From a virus: a DNA stretch of 20,023 nt. The stretch is from positions 1 through 20,023 of IMG/VR virus record IMGVR_UViG_3300042564_003753; one strand, given 5' to 3'. Of the stretch, positions 7,475 to 12,998 are shown one piece after another. Positions within the stretch are counted from its first letter, which is position 1; every line of letters begins with the position of its first letter. The notes under the pieces are model-generated. The model worked only from the letters and a program-made list of their open reading frames with translations, did not search any database and was not told where the DNA came from. A program made the position numbers and the translations under genes.

Positions 7475-7486
7475 CTAACGTGTTGC
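7475..7486 (+). promoter_or_regulatory. Degenerate copy of the 12-bp element (CTAACGTGTTGC)
   Basis: The first ten bases match CTAACGTGTTAG read rightwards; the last two do not. The flank TCTAACGTGTTGCG resembles the reverse complement of 8623-8636. It is the first copy oriented rightwards and precedes the first rightward gene by about 260 bases. Confidence 0.5.
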
Positions 7487-7744
7487 GTGGCGGCCCGGCA
7501 AGCATCGTGAGCGTGAGCCAGACTCTGCGCGATGTTGGACGATTCCCCGTGTCGTGACAGTGGGGTGAGGTGCGCCCATTCACCGAGAACAGCAAAAAGT
7601 GGGTCCGATTCATCGGGCAAGCATTCCCTGCAAAGCTAGCGGCGCATACCCGTTAGCCCATAGCACAGCGCGAACCCGGTGGATATGTGACAGCGCCTAG
7701 TCGGGCTCTGTCGCCATGTTCATTCATTCAATCGGAGTCCTACC

Positions 7745-8290
7745 ATGTCCAACGATCTGCAAACCCAAGCCGCTAGCGAATTGGTCGCTGCCCCCGCTGT
7801 CGTCATCATGACCGGCAAGACCCTGTCGGAGAAGCGCCTCTCCGTCGTGTCCCAAACCGGTCATGCGGCCGTCGTCATGCTCGCCAGCACTATGGCCGGC
7901 GCAGTCGGCAAGGAAGCCCGTAGCGTGGCCCTGAACCATGTCGCTGGCATGCTGGCGAAGAATGCCCTGTCTGGCAATTACAAGCCCGTGGCCGAAGCCC
8001 TCGCATTGCGGCTAGGTGCCTCGGTGTGCTTCGGCAGCCCGTCCGAAGCCCCGAAGGGCGAGACTGCATCCCAACTGGCCGCCCGGACCCGCGAGGACTG
8101 GGAAGGCTTTGGCCGCGATATGCGCCGCGAGCTGCAGCGCCTGCCTGAGACCACAAAGGCCGGCAAGGTGCCCCCTGCCCGTCAGCGTGCGATGGACGCA
8201 CTGGAGCTGTATGTGTCGGTCCGCGGCGCCATCGAGTTCATCCTGGCCGAGCGCAAGGCCCGCGCCGAAGCCGCAGCCAAGACCGAGTGA
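7745..8290 (+). CDS. Hypothetical protein, first gene of the rightward arm (181 aa)
   Basis: A 181-residue protein with GGAG 7 bases before ATG 7745. Residues 15-75 are rich in Ala, Val, Met and Gly (VVIMTGKTLSEKRLSVV, GHAAVVMLASTMAGAVGKEA) and may form amphipathic helices; no clear membrane span is seen. Residues 100-181 are charged and helical (TREDWEGFGRDMRRELQRLPE, AIEFILAERKARAEAAAKTE). I do not recognise the family. It stands alone: a terminator-like hairpin begins 10 bases after its stop and the next gene is 750 bases away. Its position as the first rightward gene suggests an early role, but that is inference. Confidence 0.7.
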   Translation: MSNDLQTQAASELVAAPAVVIMTGKTLSEKRLSVVSQTGHAAVVMLASTMAGAVGKEARSVALNHVAGMLAKNALSGNYKPVAEALALRLGASVCFGSPSEAPKGETASQLAARTREDWEGFGRDMRRELQRLPETTKAGKVPPARQRAMDALELYVSVRGAIEFILAERKARAEAAAKTE

Positions 8291-8300
8291 GCCCAGACAC

Positions 8301-8335
8301 CATACCCGCGCCGTGCGGGTATGCGTTTGGACTTT
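8301..8335 (+). terminator. Rho-independent-type terminator
   Basis: CATACCCGC (8301-8309) pairs perfectly with GCGGGTATG (8315-8323) around a five-base loop, 10 bases after the stop of the 181-residue gene. It is followed by a T-rich but interrupted stretch (GTTTGGACTTTCT). The nine-pair GC-rich stem is convincing; the weak T run lowers efficiency. Confidence 0.65.
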
Positions 8336-8344
8336 CTAATAAAC

Positions 8345-8376
8345 ATACGGCGGCCCGTATACATGGTGCGCGCACC
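8345..8376. repeat. Two adjacent inverted repeats
   Basis: ATACGG (8345-8350) and CCGTAT (8355-8360) form a six-pair inverted repeat with a four-base centre. GGTGCGCGCACC (8365-8376) is a perfect 12-base palindrome right next to it. Both lie at the left edge of the origin-like region, just before the iterons. Confidence 0.6.
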
Positions 8377-8382
8377 GCAATG

Positions 8383-8412
8383 GTGCGCCGGAGTGCGCCG
8401 GAGTGCGCCAGA
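8383..8412 (+). repeat. Three tandem 10-base repeats (iterons)
   Basis: GTGCGCCGGA occurs at 8383-8392 and 8393-8402, and GTGCGCCAGA at 8403-8412. The spacing of about one helical turn would place bound proteins on one face of the DNA, as in plasmid and phage iterons. Confidence 0.7.
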
Positions 8413-8490
8413 TGCCGCATTACATGGGGGTCTCCAATATACACGCCGGCATTCGGCAGTGATGTATTGAACGGCAGTCAGCTAATGGGC

Positions 8491-8507
8491 CATTACACCC
8501 CATTACA
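8491..8507. repeat. 17-base direct repeat, left copy
   Basis: CATTACACCCCATTACA occurs here and at 8710-8726, flanking the AT-rich stretch and the large dyad. The heptamer CATTACA itself occurs five times (8418, 8491, 8501, 8710, 8720), and once inverted at 8882-8888. Confidence 0.75.
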
Positions 8508-8575
8508 CCAGATTTGCACCCTGGTTCCCCCTCCTATATATATAACTCTTATAAGATACAAACAAACAAACAGGG

Positions 8576-8673
8576 AAAATCGATAAGCTACGTGTGACTT
8601 TCCGTTCGTGTTGCGTTTCCGCAACACGTGTTAGACCCCTTACGAATTCGTAAAAGTTCAGCTTATCGATTTT
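8576..8673. repeat. 98-base dyad with 14-base perfect arms and nested palindromes
   Basis: AAAATCGATAAGCT (8576-8589) is the exact reverse complement of AGCTTATCGATTTT (8660-8673). Inside lie a nine-pair stem CGTGTTGCG/CGCAACACG (8607-8615 with 8620-8628, four-base loop), the palindrome AACACGTGTT (8623-8632) and the perfect palindrome TTACGAATTCGTAA (8640-8653). Such nesting points to a protein-bound or structured DNA locus: origin, recombination site or partition-like site. Confidence 0.8.
8623..8634 (+). promoter_or_regulatory. Degenerate 12-bp element inside the dyad (AACACGTGTTAG)
   Basis: Nine of twelve bases fit CTAACGTGTTAG in the rightward direction, followed by AC as in other copies. 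The overlap with the dyad's hairpin arm means that the regulator of this element could also touch the origin-like locus. Confidence 0.45.
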
Positions 8674-8709
8674 GACGCATGTATTGTACAGAGTTAATGG
8701 ATATAACCA

Positions 8710-8726
8710 CATTACACCCCATTACA
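8710..8726. repeat. 17-base direct repeat, right copy
   Basis: Exact second copy of CATTACACCCCATTACA (first at 8491-8507), 219 bases further on, just outside the large dyad. Confidence 0.75.
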
Positions 8727-8753
8727 TGGCCATTTCGGTGATCTCATATACAT

Positions 8754-8765
8754 ATCGCACGTTAG
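8754..8765 (+). promoter_or_regulatory. Degenerate 12-bp element (ATCGCACGTTAG)
   Basis: The right half CACGTTAGAT matches strongly and the left half poorly (8-9 of 12 overall). It lies between the large dyad and the 50-base repeats. Confidence 0.35.
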
Positions 8766-8836
8766 ATACACTCTAGCCGCTATGTATATGGGCTTCCAGT
8801 TCCCGTATAGATGGCCGGTCCGCCGCCCGCTGGCGC

Positions 8837-8990
8837 CATGCCGCGCGGCCACACCGAGCAACGCCGTCGGCTTCGATAGTTTGTAATGCCGCGCACCCCT
8901 GCTGCGCCCTGCCGCACTGGGTTGTATAGATCCTAATGGCGCGCACCCTGTTGCGTCGTTGCCTCACATCTTAGATAGATCCTAATGGCG
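8837..8990 (+). repeat. Degenerate tandem repeats of about 50 bases
   Basis: Units begin near 8837, 8884, 8934 and 8983. The core ATAGATCCTAATGGCG is exact at 8926-8941 and 8975-8990, and GCGCACCCxTG followed by GCC recurs at 8891 and 8941. The leftmost unit is recognisable only by ATGCCGCGC and spacing. They sit immediately before the rightward gene at 9038 and end in half-sites of the 12-bp element (GTTAG near 8990 and 9003). Confidence 0.6.
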
Positions 8991-9005
8991 TTAGCTTGTG
9001 CCGTT

Positions 9006-9017
9006 AGACTGCAGTCT
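9006..9017. repeat. 12-base perfect palindrome AGACTGCAGTCT
   Basis: The palindrome lies 20 bases before the ATG at 9038 and starts inside a GTTAG half-site. It may be an operator or leader hairpin for that gene. Confidence 0.6.
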
Positions 9018-9037
9018 CACATTAGAAGGAGCCTCCT

Positions 9038-9598
9038 ATGGCGATCACCCGCCTGTTCCGCGCCCCCCGCCGGGTGGGCATCCCCTACGCTTTCGTGTGC
9101 CGCTGCGACTGCGGCGCTGCGCTGGAAGTGGTCGGTCACCAATGTTCCGATGCCGAAGGCGCTGCGCGGCTCCGCCTGACCGGGTGCTATGCGTGCCGCA
9201 GTGAGCAGTCCCAACTGCTTGGCCGCCGTGCCTTTGAGCGTGCCCAAGAGAAAGAACCCCTGTTCGGCATGCTGGAGGAAAAGCAGGAGCAGCCCGACGA
9301 GGTGCTGGAGCCCGAGCGTGCCGCGTACTTCAAGGTTGCCCCCGAGCAGCTGGACTACACCCGGTCCACTCAGTGCGTGCTGACCGTCATGAAGGCGGGC
9401 TTCACCAAGAAAGACGAGGCGTTCGCCACTGGCCTGCTGCGCTTGAGCATGTTCTGCCGTGAAGCCCTGGCGGATGGCGATGCACACCGCTACACCTCAC
9501 GCATGGAGAAGCTGGTCGCCCTGGCGAACACGCTGAGTGCCGCCCACACCGCGAAAGCACCACCCGCTGCGCGCACCACGGGGGCTAATCCGTCATGA
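9038..9598 (+). CDS. Hypothetical protein with N-terminal Cys-rich (zinc-ribbon-like) motif (186 aa)
   Basis: A 186-residue protein with AGGAG 6 bases before ATG 9038. The N-terminal 60 residues carry CRCDC (C21, C23, C25), C36 with H35, and CYAC (C50, C53), a pattern suggesting one zinc-ribbon-like site. The middle part (60-150) is charged and probably helical. The C-terminus is Ala/Pro-rich and likely disordered. No enzyme motif is seen; binding of nucleic acid or protein is possible. The stop overlaps the start of the next small gene (ATGA), so translation is coupled. It is the first gene after the repeat-rich region. Confidence 0.72.
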   Translation: MAITRLFRAPRRVGIPYAFVCRCDCGAALEVVGHQCSDAEGAARLRLTGCYACRSEQSQLLGRRAFERAQEKEPLFGMLEEKQEQPDEVLEPERAAYFKVAPEQLDYTRSTQCVLTVMKAGFTKKDEAFATGLLRLSMFCREALADGDAHRYTSRMEKLVALANTLSAAHTAKAPPAARTTGANPS

Positions 9599-9711
9599 GG
9601 AACGGTGCGGAATTCCGTCGCCCCACGCTGGTGGGGTGTGCCCTGGCTGCCGTCTATGTGCTGGCGCTCATCGTGATTGCGATGGACCTGCTGGTGTGGC
9701 GGCCCTTCTGA
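9595..9711 (+). CDS. 38-residue single-span membrane protein
   Basis: ATG 9595 overlaps the TGA of the previous gene by four bases. The product has a basic N-terminus (MRNGAEFRR), then a hydrophobic stretch of about 24 residues (LVGCALAAVYVLALIVIAMDLLV) that fits one membrane helix, and ends WRPF. Short membrane proteins in phage early regions can be holins, superinfection factors or inhibitors of host functions; nothing visible distinguishes these. A lone Asp near the end of the span is unusual. Confidence 0.6.
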   Translation: MRNGAEFRRPTLVGCALAAVYVLALIVIAMDLLVWRPF

Positions 9712-9733
9712 CTCACCGCATAGGAGAACACCG

Positions 9734-9949
9734 ATGCCCCTCACCAAGAAAGACTTCGAGGCCGTCGCCGATGCCCTGGCGCGGAACGCACAGCCCCACC
9801 CCGCATACCTGGCAGCCGTGAAGGCCACGGCGCTGGGTCTCAGAAACACCAACCCCCGGTTTGACTCGGCGCACTTCGTTCGCGCCGTCGAGGATCGGGC
9901 GGCCCAGATGAGCAAGCAGCGCGAGCTGCCGCTCCCAGTGGAGAACTGA
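9734..9949 (+). CDS. Hypothetical small phage protein (71 aa)
   Basis: ATG 9734 is chosen because AGGAG lies 7 bases upstream; the frame is open earlier but without a site. The 71-residue product begins with LTKKDFEAVADALARN, passes a helix AYLAAVKATALGLRNTNPRFD, and ends with SAHFVRAVEDRAAQMSKQRELPLP. The 'LTKxDFEAxAxxLA ... TNPRFDxxxF' pattern is familiar from many small phage early proteins of unknown function. It lies between the membrane protein gene and a 74-residue gene in one tightly spaced operon. Confidence 0.75.
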   Translation: MPLTKKDFEAVADALARNAQPHPAYLAAVKATALGLRNTNPRFDSAHFVRAVEDRAAQMSKQRELPLPVEN

Positions 9950-9950
9950 C

Positions 9951-10175
9951 ATGCAGACCACCCCTGCCCCACTCATCCTGCCCAGCTTCCCCATGATCGA
10001 AGCCCGGGCCCGAAACATCAAGCGCACCCTGGGACTGCGCCGCGCTGCGGCCTACCTGTGCGAGCAAGGCGTCGGCGAAGAAGTCGCACGCCGCATCCTG
10101 GTCAGCCCCGACCCCACCACTGAGGACCAGGCGATCGTGCTGTACGACCGCAGCCCTGGCCCCGCACCACATTGA
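9951..10175 (+). CDS. Hypothetical small protein (74 aa)
   Basis: It starts one base after the previous stop, with GGAG 7 bases upstream of ATG 9951. The 74-residue product has a hydrophobic Pro-rich start (TTPAPLILPSFPM), then a helical part that could form a helix-turn-helix (IKRTLGLRRAAAYLCEQGVGEEVARRIL), and a short acidic/Pro tail. The middle resembles a small DNA-binding fold but I cannot confirm it. No named family is recognised. Confidence 0.65.
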   Translation: MQTTPAPLILPSFPMIEARARNIKRTLGLRRAAAYLCEQGVGEEVARRILVSPDPTTEDQAIVLYDRSPGPAPH

Positions 10176-10188
10176 ACTGGAGCACACC

Positions 10189-10302
10189 GTGATCGAAATC
10201 ATCGACCGCAAGGACAGCGGCAAGTACGCCACGTCAGGCCCGGCCATCCAGGTGGTCCACACCGTCGACCAAGCCACAGCCTGGCTGGAAGGGAAGCTAT
10301 GA
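10189..10302 (+). CDS. 37-residue protein with GTG start
   Basis: GTG 10189 is preceded by GGAG at 6 bases. The 37-residue product (IEIIDRKDSGKYATSG ... ATAWLEGKL) looks like a small alpha/beta protein. It ends in ATGA with the start of the NinX-like gene (10299), so the two are coupled. No family is recognised. Confidence comes from spacing, ribosome site and overlap rather than content. Confidence 0.55.
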   Translation: MIEIIDRKDSGKYATSGPAIQVVHTVDQATAWLEGKL

Positions 10303-10892
10303 AAGTCAAAACATCCGAGCTGACCGGCGCTGCGCTGGACTGGGCGGTGGCGAAGTGCGAGGGCCGGCAACTGACCGAGCCCAAGCGGGCCACGAATGAG
10401 GAAGCTGAAGGCAAGGCGGTGCCGTTCACTATGTACGGCACACGATGCACCTACAAGAACGGGGAGGTAACCGCTGTGGATGCCGAGGAGATCCGGGTCA
10501 CTCGCTACGGCGTCAACATCGCTGCGGGGGCAACGGCCCCGTCAATCAGCTTCGTGAGCGGGGATCGCCGCCCCGCGCTGGGGTCAATTGACCTGTTTTT
10601 CTGGACCCGCGAAGAGGCCGAGAAAGAATGCAACCTGTATCGGAACGGCGGCCTTGAAGGCTTCGAGCCTTCCACCGACTGGGCACAAGGCGGGCCGATC
10701 ATCGAGCGGGAGCACATCGAGCTGACGTTCGACCGCGACGGCCCCGACATCCTGTGGCATGCCAAGAAGTACGCCTTCGACGGCACCCTGCTCTGGAGCG
10801 AGAGCGGCCCCACCCCTCTGATCGCAGCCATGCGCTGCTACGTAGCCTCGAAGTTGGGCGACGAGGTGGAGATCCCGGACGAACTCCTCTGA
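10299..10892 (+). CDS. ninX: NinX-like protein (DUF2591)
   Basis: A 197-residue protein recognised from its start VKTSELTGAALDWAVAKCEG and its signature PSTDWAQGGPIIEREHI (residues 124-140), both typical of the phage P22 NinX / DUF2591 family. Members occur in the nin region of lambdoid phages and in early regions of many others; their biochemical role is not established. This copy is somewhat longer than short NinX proteins, with an extra segment before the signature (about residues 60-110). The ATG overlaps the previous stop by four bases. A gap of 230 bases follows, so it ends this operon. Confidence 0.8.
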   Translation: MKVKTSELTGAALDWAVAKCEGRQLTEPKRATNEEAEGKAVPFTMYGTRCTYKNGEVTAVDAEEIRVTRYGVNIAAGATAPSISFVSGDRRPALGSIDLFFWTREEAEKECNLYRNGGLEGFEPSTDWAQGGPIIEREHIELTFDRDGPDILWHAKKYAFDGTLLWSESGPTPLIAAMRCYVASKLGDEVEIPDELL

Positions 10893-11121
10893 TCCCAGTG
10901 GCATGCCGCCCCGGCAGGTGCGGCCTCTACCCCGGCTAGTCCCGCATCGCTTCGTGGCCGGATACCAACAATGGAAGCTATGCAAGCTGGGCACAGCCCC
11001 TTGCGCCCTTCGCTGGGTGCTTGGGAGTGTTCCCTCTAAGGGTTTACACTCACTTCTAACGTGTTAGATTAGATATCTGACTGAGTTAGACTCTCGATCC
11101 ACCAACCAACAAGGAACCACC
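10893..11121 (+). promoter_or_regulatory. Intergenic region with element and possible promoter
   Basis: The 229-base gap starts with a small hairpin (TGCCG 10904-10908 with CGGCA 10912-10916). It ends with TTTACA (11043-11048), the element CTAACGTGTTAG (11056-11067), an AT-rich GATTAGATATCT and a further GTTAG half-site at 11084-11088. A promoter here is plausible because a new operon begins at 11122, but no good -10 box at proper spacing could be fixed. Confidence 0.45.
11056..11067 (+). promoter_or_regulatory. 12-bp element CTAACGTGTTAG
   Basis: Exact match to the coding-strand form seen at 1635-1646 and 5855-5866, here reading rightwards with the direction of transcription. It lies 55 bases upstream of the next gene start and 8 bases after TTTACA. 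Confidence 0.8.
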
Positions 11122-11451
11122 TTGCCCAACGTCCATACCCCAGAGCGCGGACCCGATGAGAGCCAGCGCGACTACCGCGCACGCCAGGCTGCATCCCGCC
11201 TGCTGGCCAAGATTGCCACGCTGCGCATCGGCACGCAGATGAAGTGGAAGCCCATGATGAACAGCCGCGGCATCGAGGAGCCGCCTCCGCTGCGTCAGTA
11301 CTGGGACGGCCAGCACACCAACCCGGGCCGCAACACCAGCCGCAAGGCACTCAAGGCAGCCGGCGGTCACCGCCAGTACAAGCGCGACATGAAGTTCGTC
11401 CGCCGCAGCCTGACCTCGGCCAGCGCACGAGGAGCGACGGCATGGCAGTGA
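11122..11451 (+). CDS. Basic hypothetical protein (109 aa), TTG start
   Basis: TTG 11122 is used because AAGGA lies 6 bases upstream and no ATG is near. The 109-residue product is strongly basic: DESQRDYRARQAASRLLAK at the start, a central Pro/Trp-containing part (MKWKPMMNSRGIEEPPPLRQYWDG), and a Lys/Arg-rich C-terminus (GHRQYKRDMKFVRRSL). It is likely to bind nucleic acid, but this is inferred from charge only. The 3' end overlaps the next gene by 10 bases. Confidence 0.65.
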   Translation: MPNVHTPERGPDESQRDYRARQAASRLLAKIATLRIGTQMKWKPMMNSRGIEEPPPLRQYWDGQHTNPGRNTSRKALKAAGGHRQYKRDMKFVRRSLTSASARGATAWQ

Positions 11452-12272
11452 CCTTCGGGGGCGCCAAGCCCGCGCCGGCCAAGACACCGACCGTGCCCGC
11501 GTTCAGCAAGGCGGCCTACGACGCGCTGCGGGCGGCGGAGAAGTTCCTGCTCCAAGACCCGGGGTTCGTTCAGAACTACACGACCTTCGCCGGGGGTAAC
11601 ACCCCGCGTGATGCGCGAGATCAGATCCGAAGCGCCACCCTGCGGGCTTCGCTCGTAGACCTGGACATATCGACCGACGACAAGAAGACCCTGACCGGCA
11701 ACCGCCAGCACCGTGAAGCACTGCGCATCACCCTGGATAACAGGTGCGGCATCAAGCGCGGGCCGTCCGACATGAAGGGCGAGTTCATCCCCTGGCCGGC
11801 AGGATTCTGGGGATCTGGTAGCCCGGACGTCGCCGACCTGTTCTTCATCCGAGAGCCGGCGCAGGTCAACGCGGCGCCCGAGGTCGCCAGCCCACTCACT
11901 GGCGACTGGGGGATCTCAGCCATCAGCCCCATCGCCGACGCGCTCGACAAGATGAGGCCCGGCCCCATCACCCGTGCCCCAGACAACGGCGACGCCCTCG
12001 CCAACATCGGCATCCAGTTCGCCTCTCAATTCATCCAACCCGAAAAGGAAACCACCGTGAACACCATCAAGATCGAGACCCGCACGTTCGTCAACAACCA
12101 GGACGTGGCGACCATGTCGCCGGCGCAAATCTATGACCTGATCGCCAAGCAGGAAGAGGCCATCGAGAAGCTGCGCGCTATCAAGAACAAGCCGCTGCTG
12201 CTGAAGCAGGAGATCGAGGACCGCCAGGCTGGCATCGACGCCCTGGTCAAGCACCTGGACACCCTGGTCTGA
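11442..12272 (+). CDS. Hypothetical protein with an apparent second gene fused or nested at its C-terminus (276 aa)
   Basis: ATG 11442 is chosen because GAGGAG lies 7 bases upstream; it overlaps the previous gene by 10 bases. Residues 1-205 form one unit of unknown function (FSKAAYDALRAAEKFLLQDPGF at the start, TGNRQHREALRITLDNRCGI in the middle, ending FASQFIQPEKETT). Residues 206-276 (NTIKIETRTFVNNQD ... HLDTLV) look like an independent small phage protein: a short beta start, the motif MSPAQIYDLIAKQEEAIEKL, and a charged coiled coil. An in-frame GTG with its own ribosome site marks the junction. No enzymatic motif is seen in either part. Confidence 0.7.
   Translation: MAVTFGGAKPAPAKTPTVPAFSKAAYDALRAAEKFLLQDPGFVQNYTTFAGGNTPRDARDQIRSATLRASLVDLDISTDDKKTLTGNRQHREALRITLDNRCGIKRGPSDMKGEFIPWPAGFWGSGSPDVADLFFIREPAQVNAAPEVASPLTGDWGISAISPIADALDKMRPGPITRAPDNGDALANIGIQFASQFIQPEKETTVNTIKIETRTFVNNQDVATMSPAQIYDLIAKQEEAIEKLRAIKNKPLLLKQEIEDRQAGIDALVKHLDTLV
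12057..12272 (+). CDS. Probable internal in-frame gene (71 aa), GTG start
   Basis: GTG 12057 has AAAAGGAA about 6 bases upstream and is in frame with the larger gene 11442-12272. Translation from here gives a 71-residue protein beginning NTIKIETRTFVNNQDVATM. I associate this type with a stand-alone small phage protein whose body is a coiled coil (EEAIEKLRAIKNKPLLLKQEIEDRQAGIDALVKHL). Either it is made separately from a nested start or it was once a separate gene joined by loss of a stop codon. Sequence alone cannot decide. Confidence 0.5.
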   Translation: MNTIKIETRTFVNNQDVATMSPAQIYDLIAKQEEAIEKLRAIKNKPLLLKQEIEDRQAGIDALVKHLDTLV

Positions 12273-12273
12273 C

Positions 12274-12393
12274 ATGCGCCACCCCCGCAGTTTCGTAGTG
12301 CGCCGGTTCTTCATCGTCGTGGTCGACCTGCTGGGGGCGATTCTCCCCATGGCAGTGACCATCGCGGCGCTGCTGGTTCTCGCAAAGCTCTAA
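12274..12393 (+). CDS. 39-residue hydrophobic membrane protein
   Basis: ATG 12274 follows one base after the previous stop. The product has a basic start (MRHPRSFVVRR) and then about 28 hydrophobic residues (FFIVVVDLLGAILPMAVTIAALLVLAKL), enough for one long or two short membrane segments with a Gly/Pro hinge. No strong ribosome site is visible, so it is probably coupled to the upstream gene. Its stop codon lies within the 12-bp element at 12390-12401. It resembles the membrane protein at 9595-9711 in size and layout but not in sequence. Confidence 0.5.
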   Translation: MRHPRSFVVRRFFIVVVDLLGAILPMAVTIAALLVLAKL

Positions 12394-12401
12394 CGAGTTA
12401 G
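12390..12401 (+). promoter_or_regulatory. 12-bp element variant CTAACGAGTTAG
   Basis: One central base differs from CTAACGTGTTAG. The TAA stop of the 39-residue gene (12391-12393) is part of it. It lies 66 bases upstream of the gene at 12468. Confidence 0.7.
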
Positions 12402-12467
12402 CCTGCCGGACTGGCCTCCCGGCGGGCACATCACCCCCCCGGCCAAACCCAACCAACTGGAGCCTCT

Positions 12468-12920
12468 ATGGCATTCGCAAAAATCTCCCCCGCTTCCGCT
12501 CTCTCCCTGACCTTGGTCAAGGATCACGGCACCCCCGCTGATCTGAAGTCCGCCCGCGCCAGCATCTTCCAAGACGCCAAGGCCCGCTTCGGCATCCCGC
12601 TGAACGTCAAGATCAAGGTCGAGATCCGCGACCGCAACAACCCGGACTACTGCGTCATCAAGACCAAGGGCGACGTCAAGTTCGAGCTGGCCGACGACGG
12701 CCTCTGGGTGAACGCTGCCCGCAACGCCGCACCTGTGGCCGCGCCCGCTCCCAAGATGGGCTGGTTCAAGCTGGAAAAGGACGCCCTGCAGGAGCTGGTG
12801 GTCGACACGATGACCGCGAGCGAAGCGGTTGACCTGCCGGACGGCACTTCCTACGTCGCAACCGGCGTGTCCGTGGGGAACGGTGCGGTTTTCGTGCAGG
12901 TGGCGCTGGACGCCCTGTGA
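12468..12920 (+). CDS. Hypothetical protein (150 aa)
   Basis: A 150-residue protein with GGAG 6 bases before ATG 12468. The N-terminal half (KSARASIFQDAKARFGIPLNVKIKVEIRDRNNPDYCVIKTKG) looks like a small alpha/beta domain. An Ala/Pro linker (about 85-95) leads to a second small domain ending DLPDGTSYVATGVSVGNGAVFVQVALDAL. No known motif is recognised. It stands between the element at 12390-12401 and a hairpin at 12950-12972 and so may be a single-gene unit. Confidence 0.72.
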   Translation: MAFAKISPASALSLTLVKDHGTPADLKSARASIFQDAKARFGIPLNVKIKVEIRDRNNPDYCVIKTKGDVKFELADDGLWVNAARNAAPVAAPAPKMGWFKLEKDALQELVVDTMTASEAVDLPDGTSYVATGVSVGNGAVFVQVALDAL

Positions 12921-12949
12921 ACCCTGCGCTGATGCGCTGACCTGAAGAC

Positions 12950-12972
12950 AGCAGCCCCCGAGTGGGGCTGCT
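12950..12972 (+). terminator. GC-rich stem-loop, possible terminator or attenuator
   Basis: AGCAGCCCC (12950-12958) pairs with GGGGCTGCT (12964-12972) around a five-base loop, 30 bases after the stop at 12920. There is no T run after it, so intrinsic termination is uncertain; it may instead protect RNA ends or attenuate transcription. Confidence 0.5.
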
Positions 12973-12998
12973 CCACTGACTCAATTACAGGATCAACC

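Larger units (their letters stand above)
7192..7744. other. Divergent control region without a convincing gene (553 bases)
   Basis: This stretch separates the leftward head/packaging arm from the rightward early arm. It holds the element at 7204-7215 (leftward) and a weaker copy at 7475-7486 (rightward). Isolated half-sites occur near 7436 (CTAAC) and 7652 (GTTAG). Minus-strand frames of 79 and 123 codons overlap one another (7242-7620); neither has a good start nor recognisable content. Just before 7745 there is GGAG of the next gene. No tRNA, repressor gene or integrase is visible. Confidence 0.5.
8291..9037. other. Gene-free repeat- and palindrome-rich region; candidate replication origin or recognition locus
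   Basis: About 750 bases without a credible gene in an otherwise packed genome. From left to right it holds a terminator, inverted repeats (8345-8360, 8365-8376), three 10-base iterons (8383-8412), a 17-base direct repeat, an AT-rich stretch (TA alternation at 8535-8544, then CTTATAAG and AACAAACAAACA), and a 98-base dyad (8576-8673). The dyad contains a 9-pair hairpin and a 14-base palindrome. The second copy of the direct repeat follows, then degenerate 50-base tandem repeats (8837-8990) and a 12-base palindrome (9006-9017). Iterons beside AT-rich DNA with dyads are typical of origins, but no initiator gene is recognisable here, so the function is open. Confidence 0.6.

Noticed and set aside
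7192-7744. tRNA gene or attachment site in the divergent region
   Set aside because: No cloverleaf with a T-arm consensus was found, and no integrase gene or tRNA 3' end is visible.
8287-8586. Plus-strand frame of 99 codons after the 181-residue gene
   Set aside because: It runs through a terminator hairpin, iterons and AT-rich repeats, has no ribosome site and no protein-like composition.
8576-8673. Large dyad as a proven protelomerase (hairpin telomere) site
   Set aside because: The centre is not one continuous palindrome as in N15-type sites and no resolvase gene is in the window; kept only as an alternative reading of the locus.
8837-8990. 50-base tandem repeats as a CRISPR array
   Set aside because: Repeats are few, degenerate and contiguous, without constant repeats separated by unique spacers, and no cas gene is present.
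10903-11067. Possible 54-codon gene in the gap after the NinX-like gene
   Set aside because: There is no ribosome site before the ATG, the frame ends inside the 12-bp element, and the composition is not convincing.
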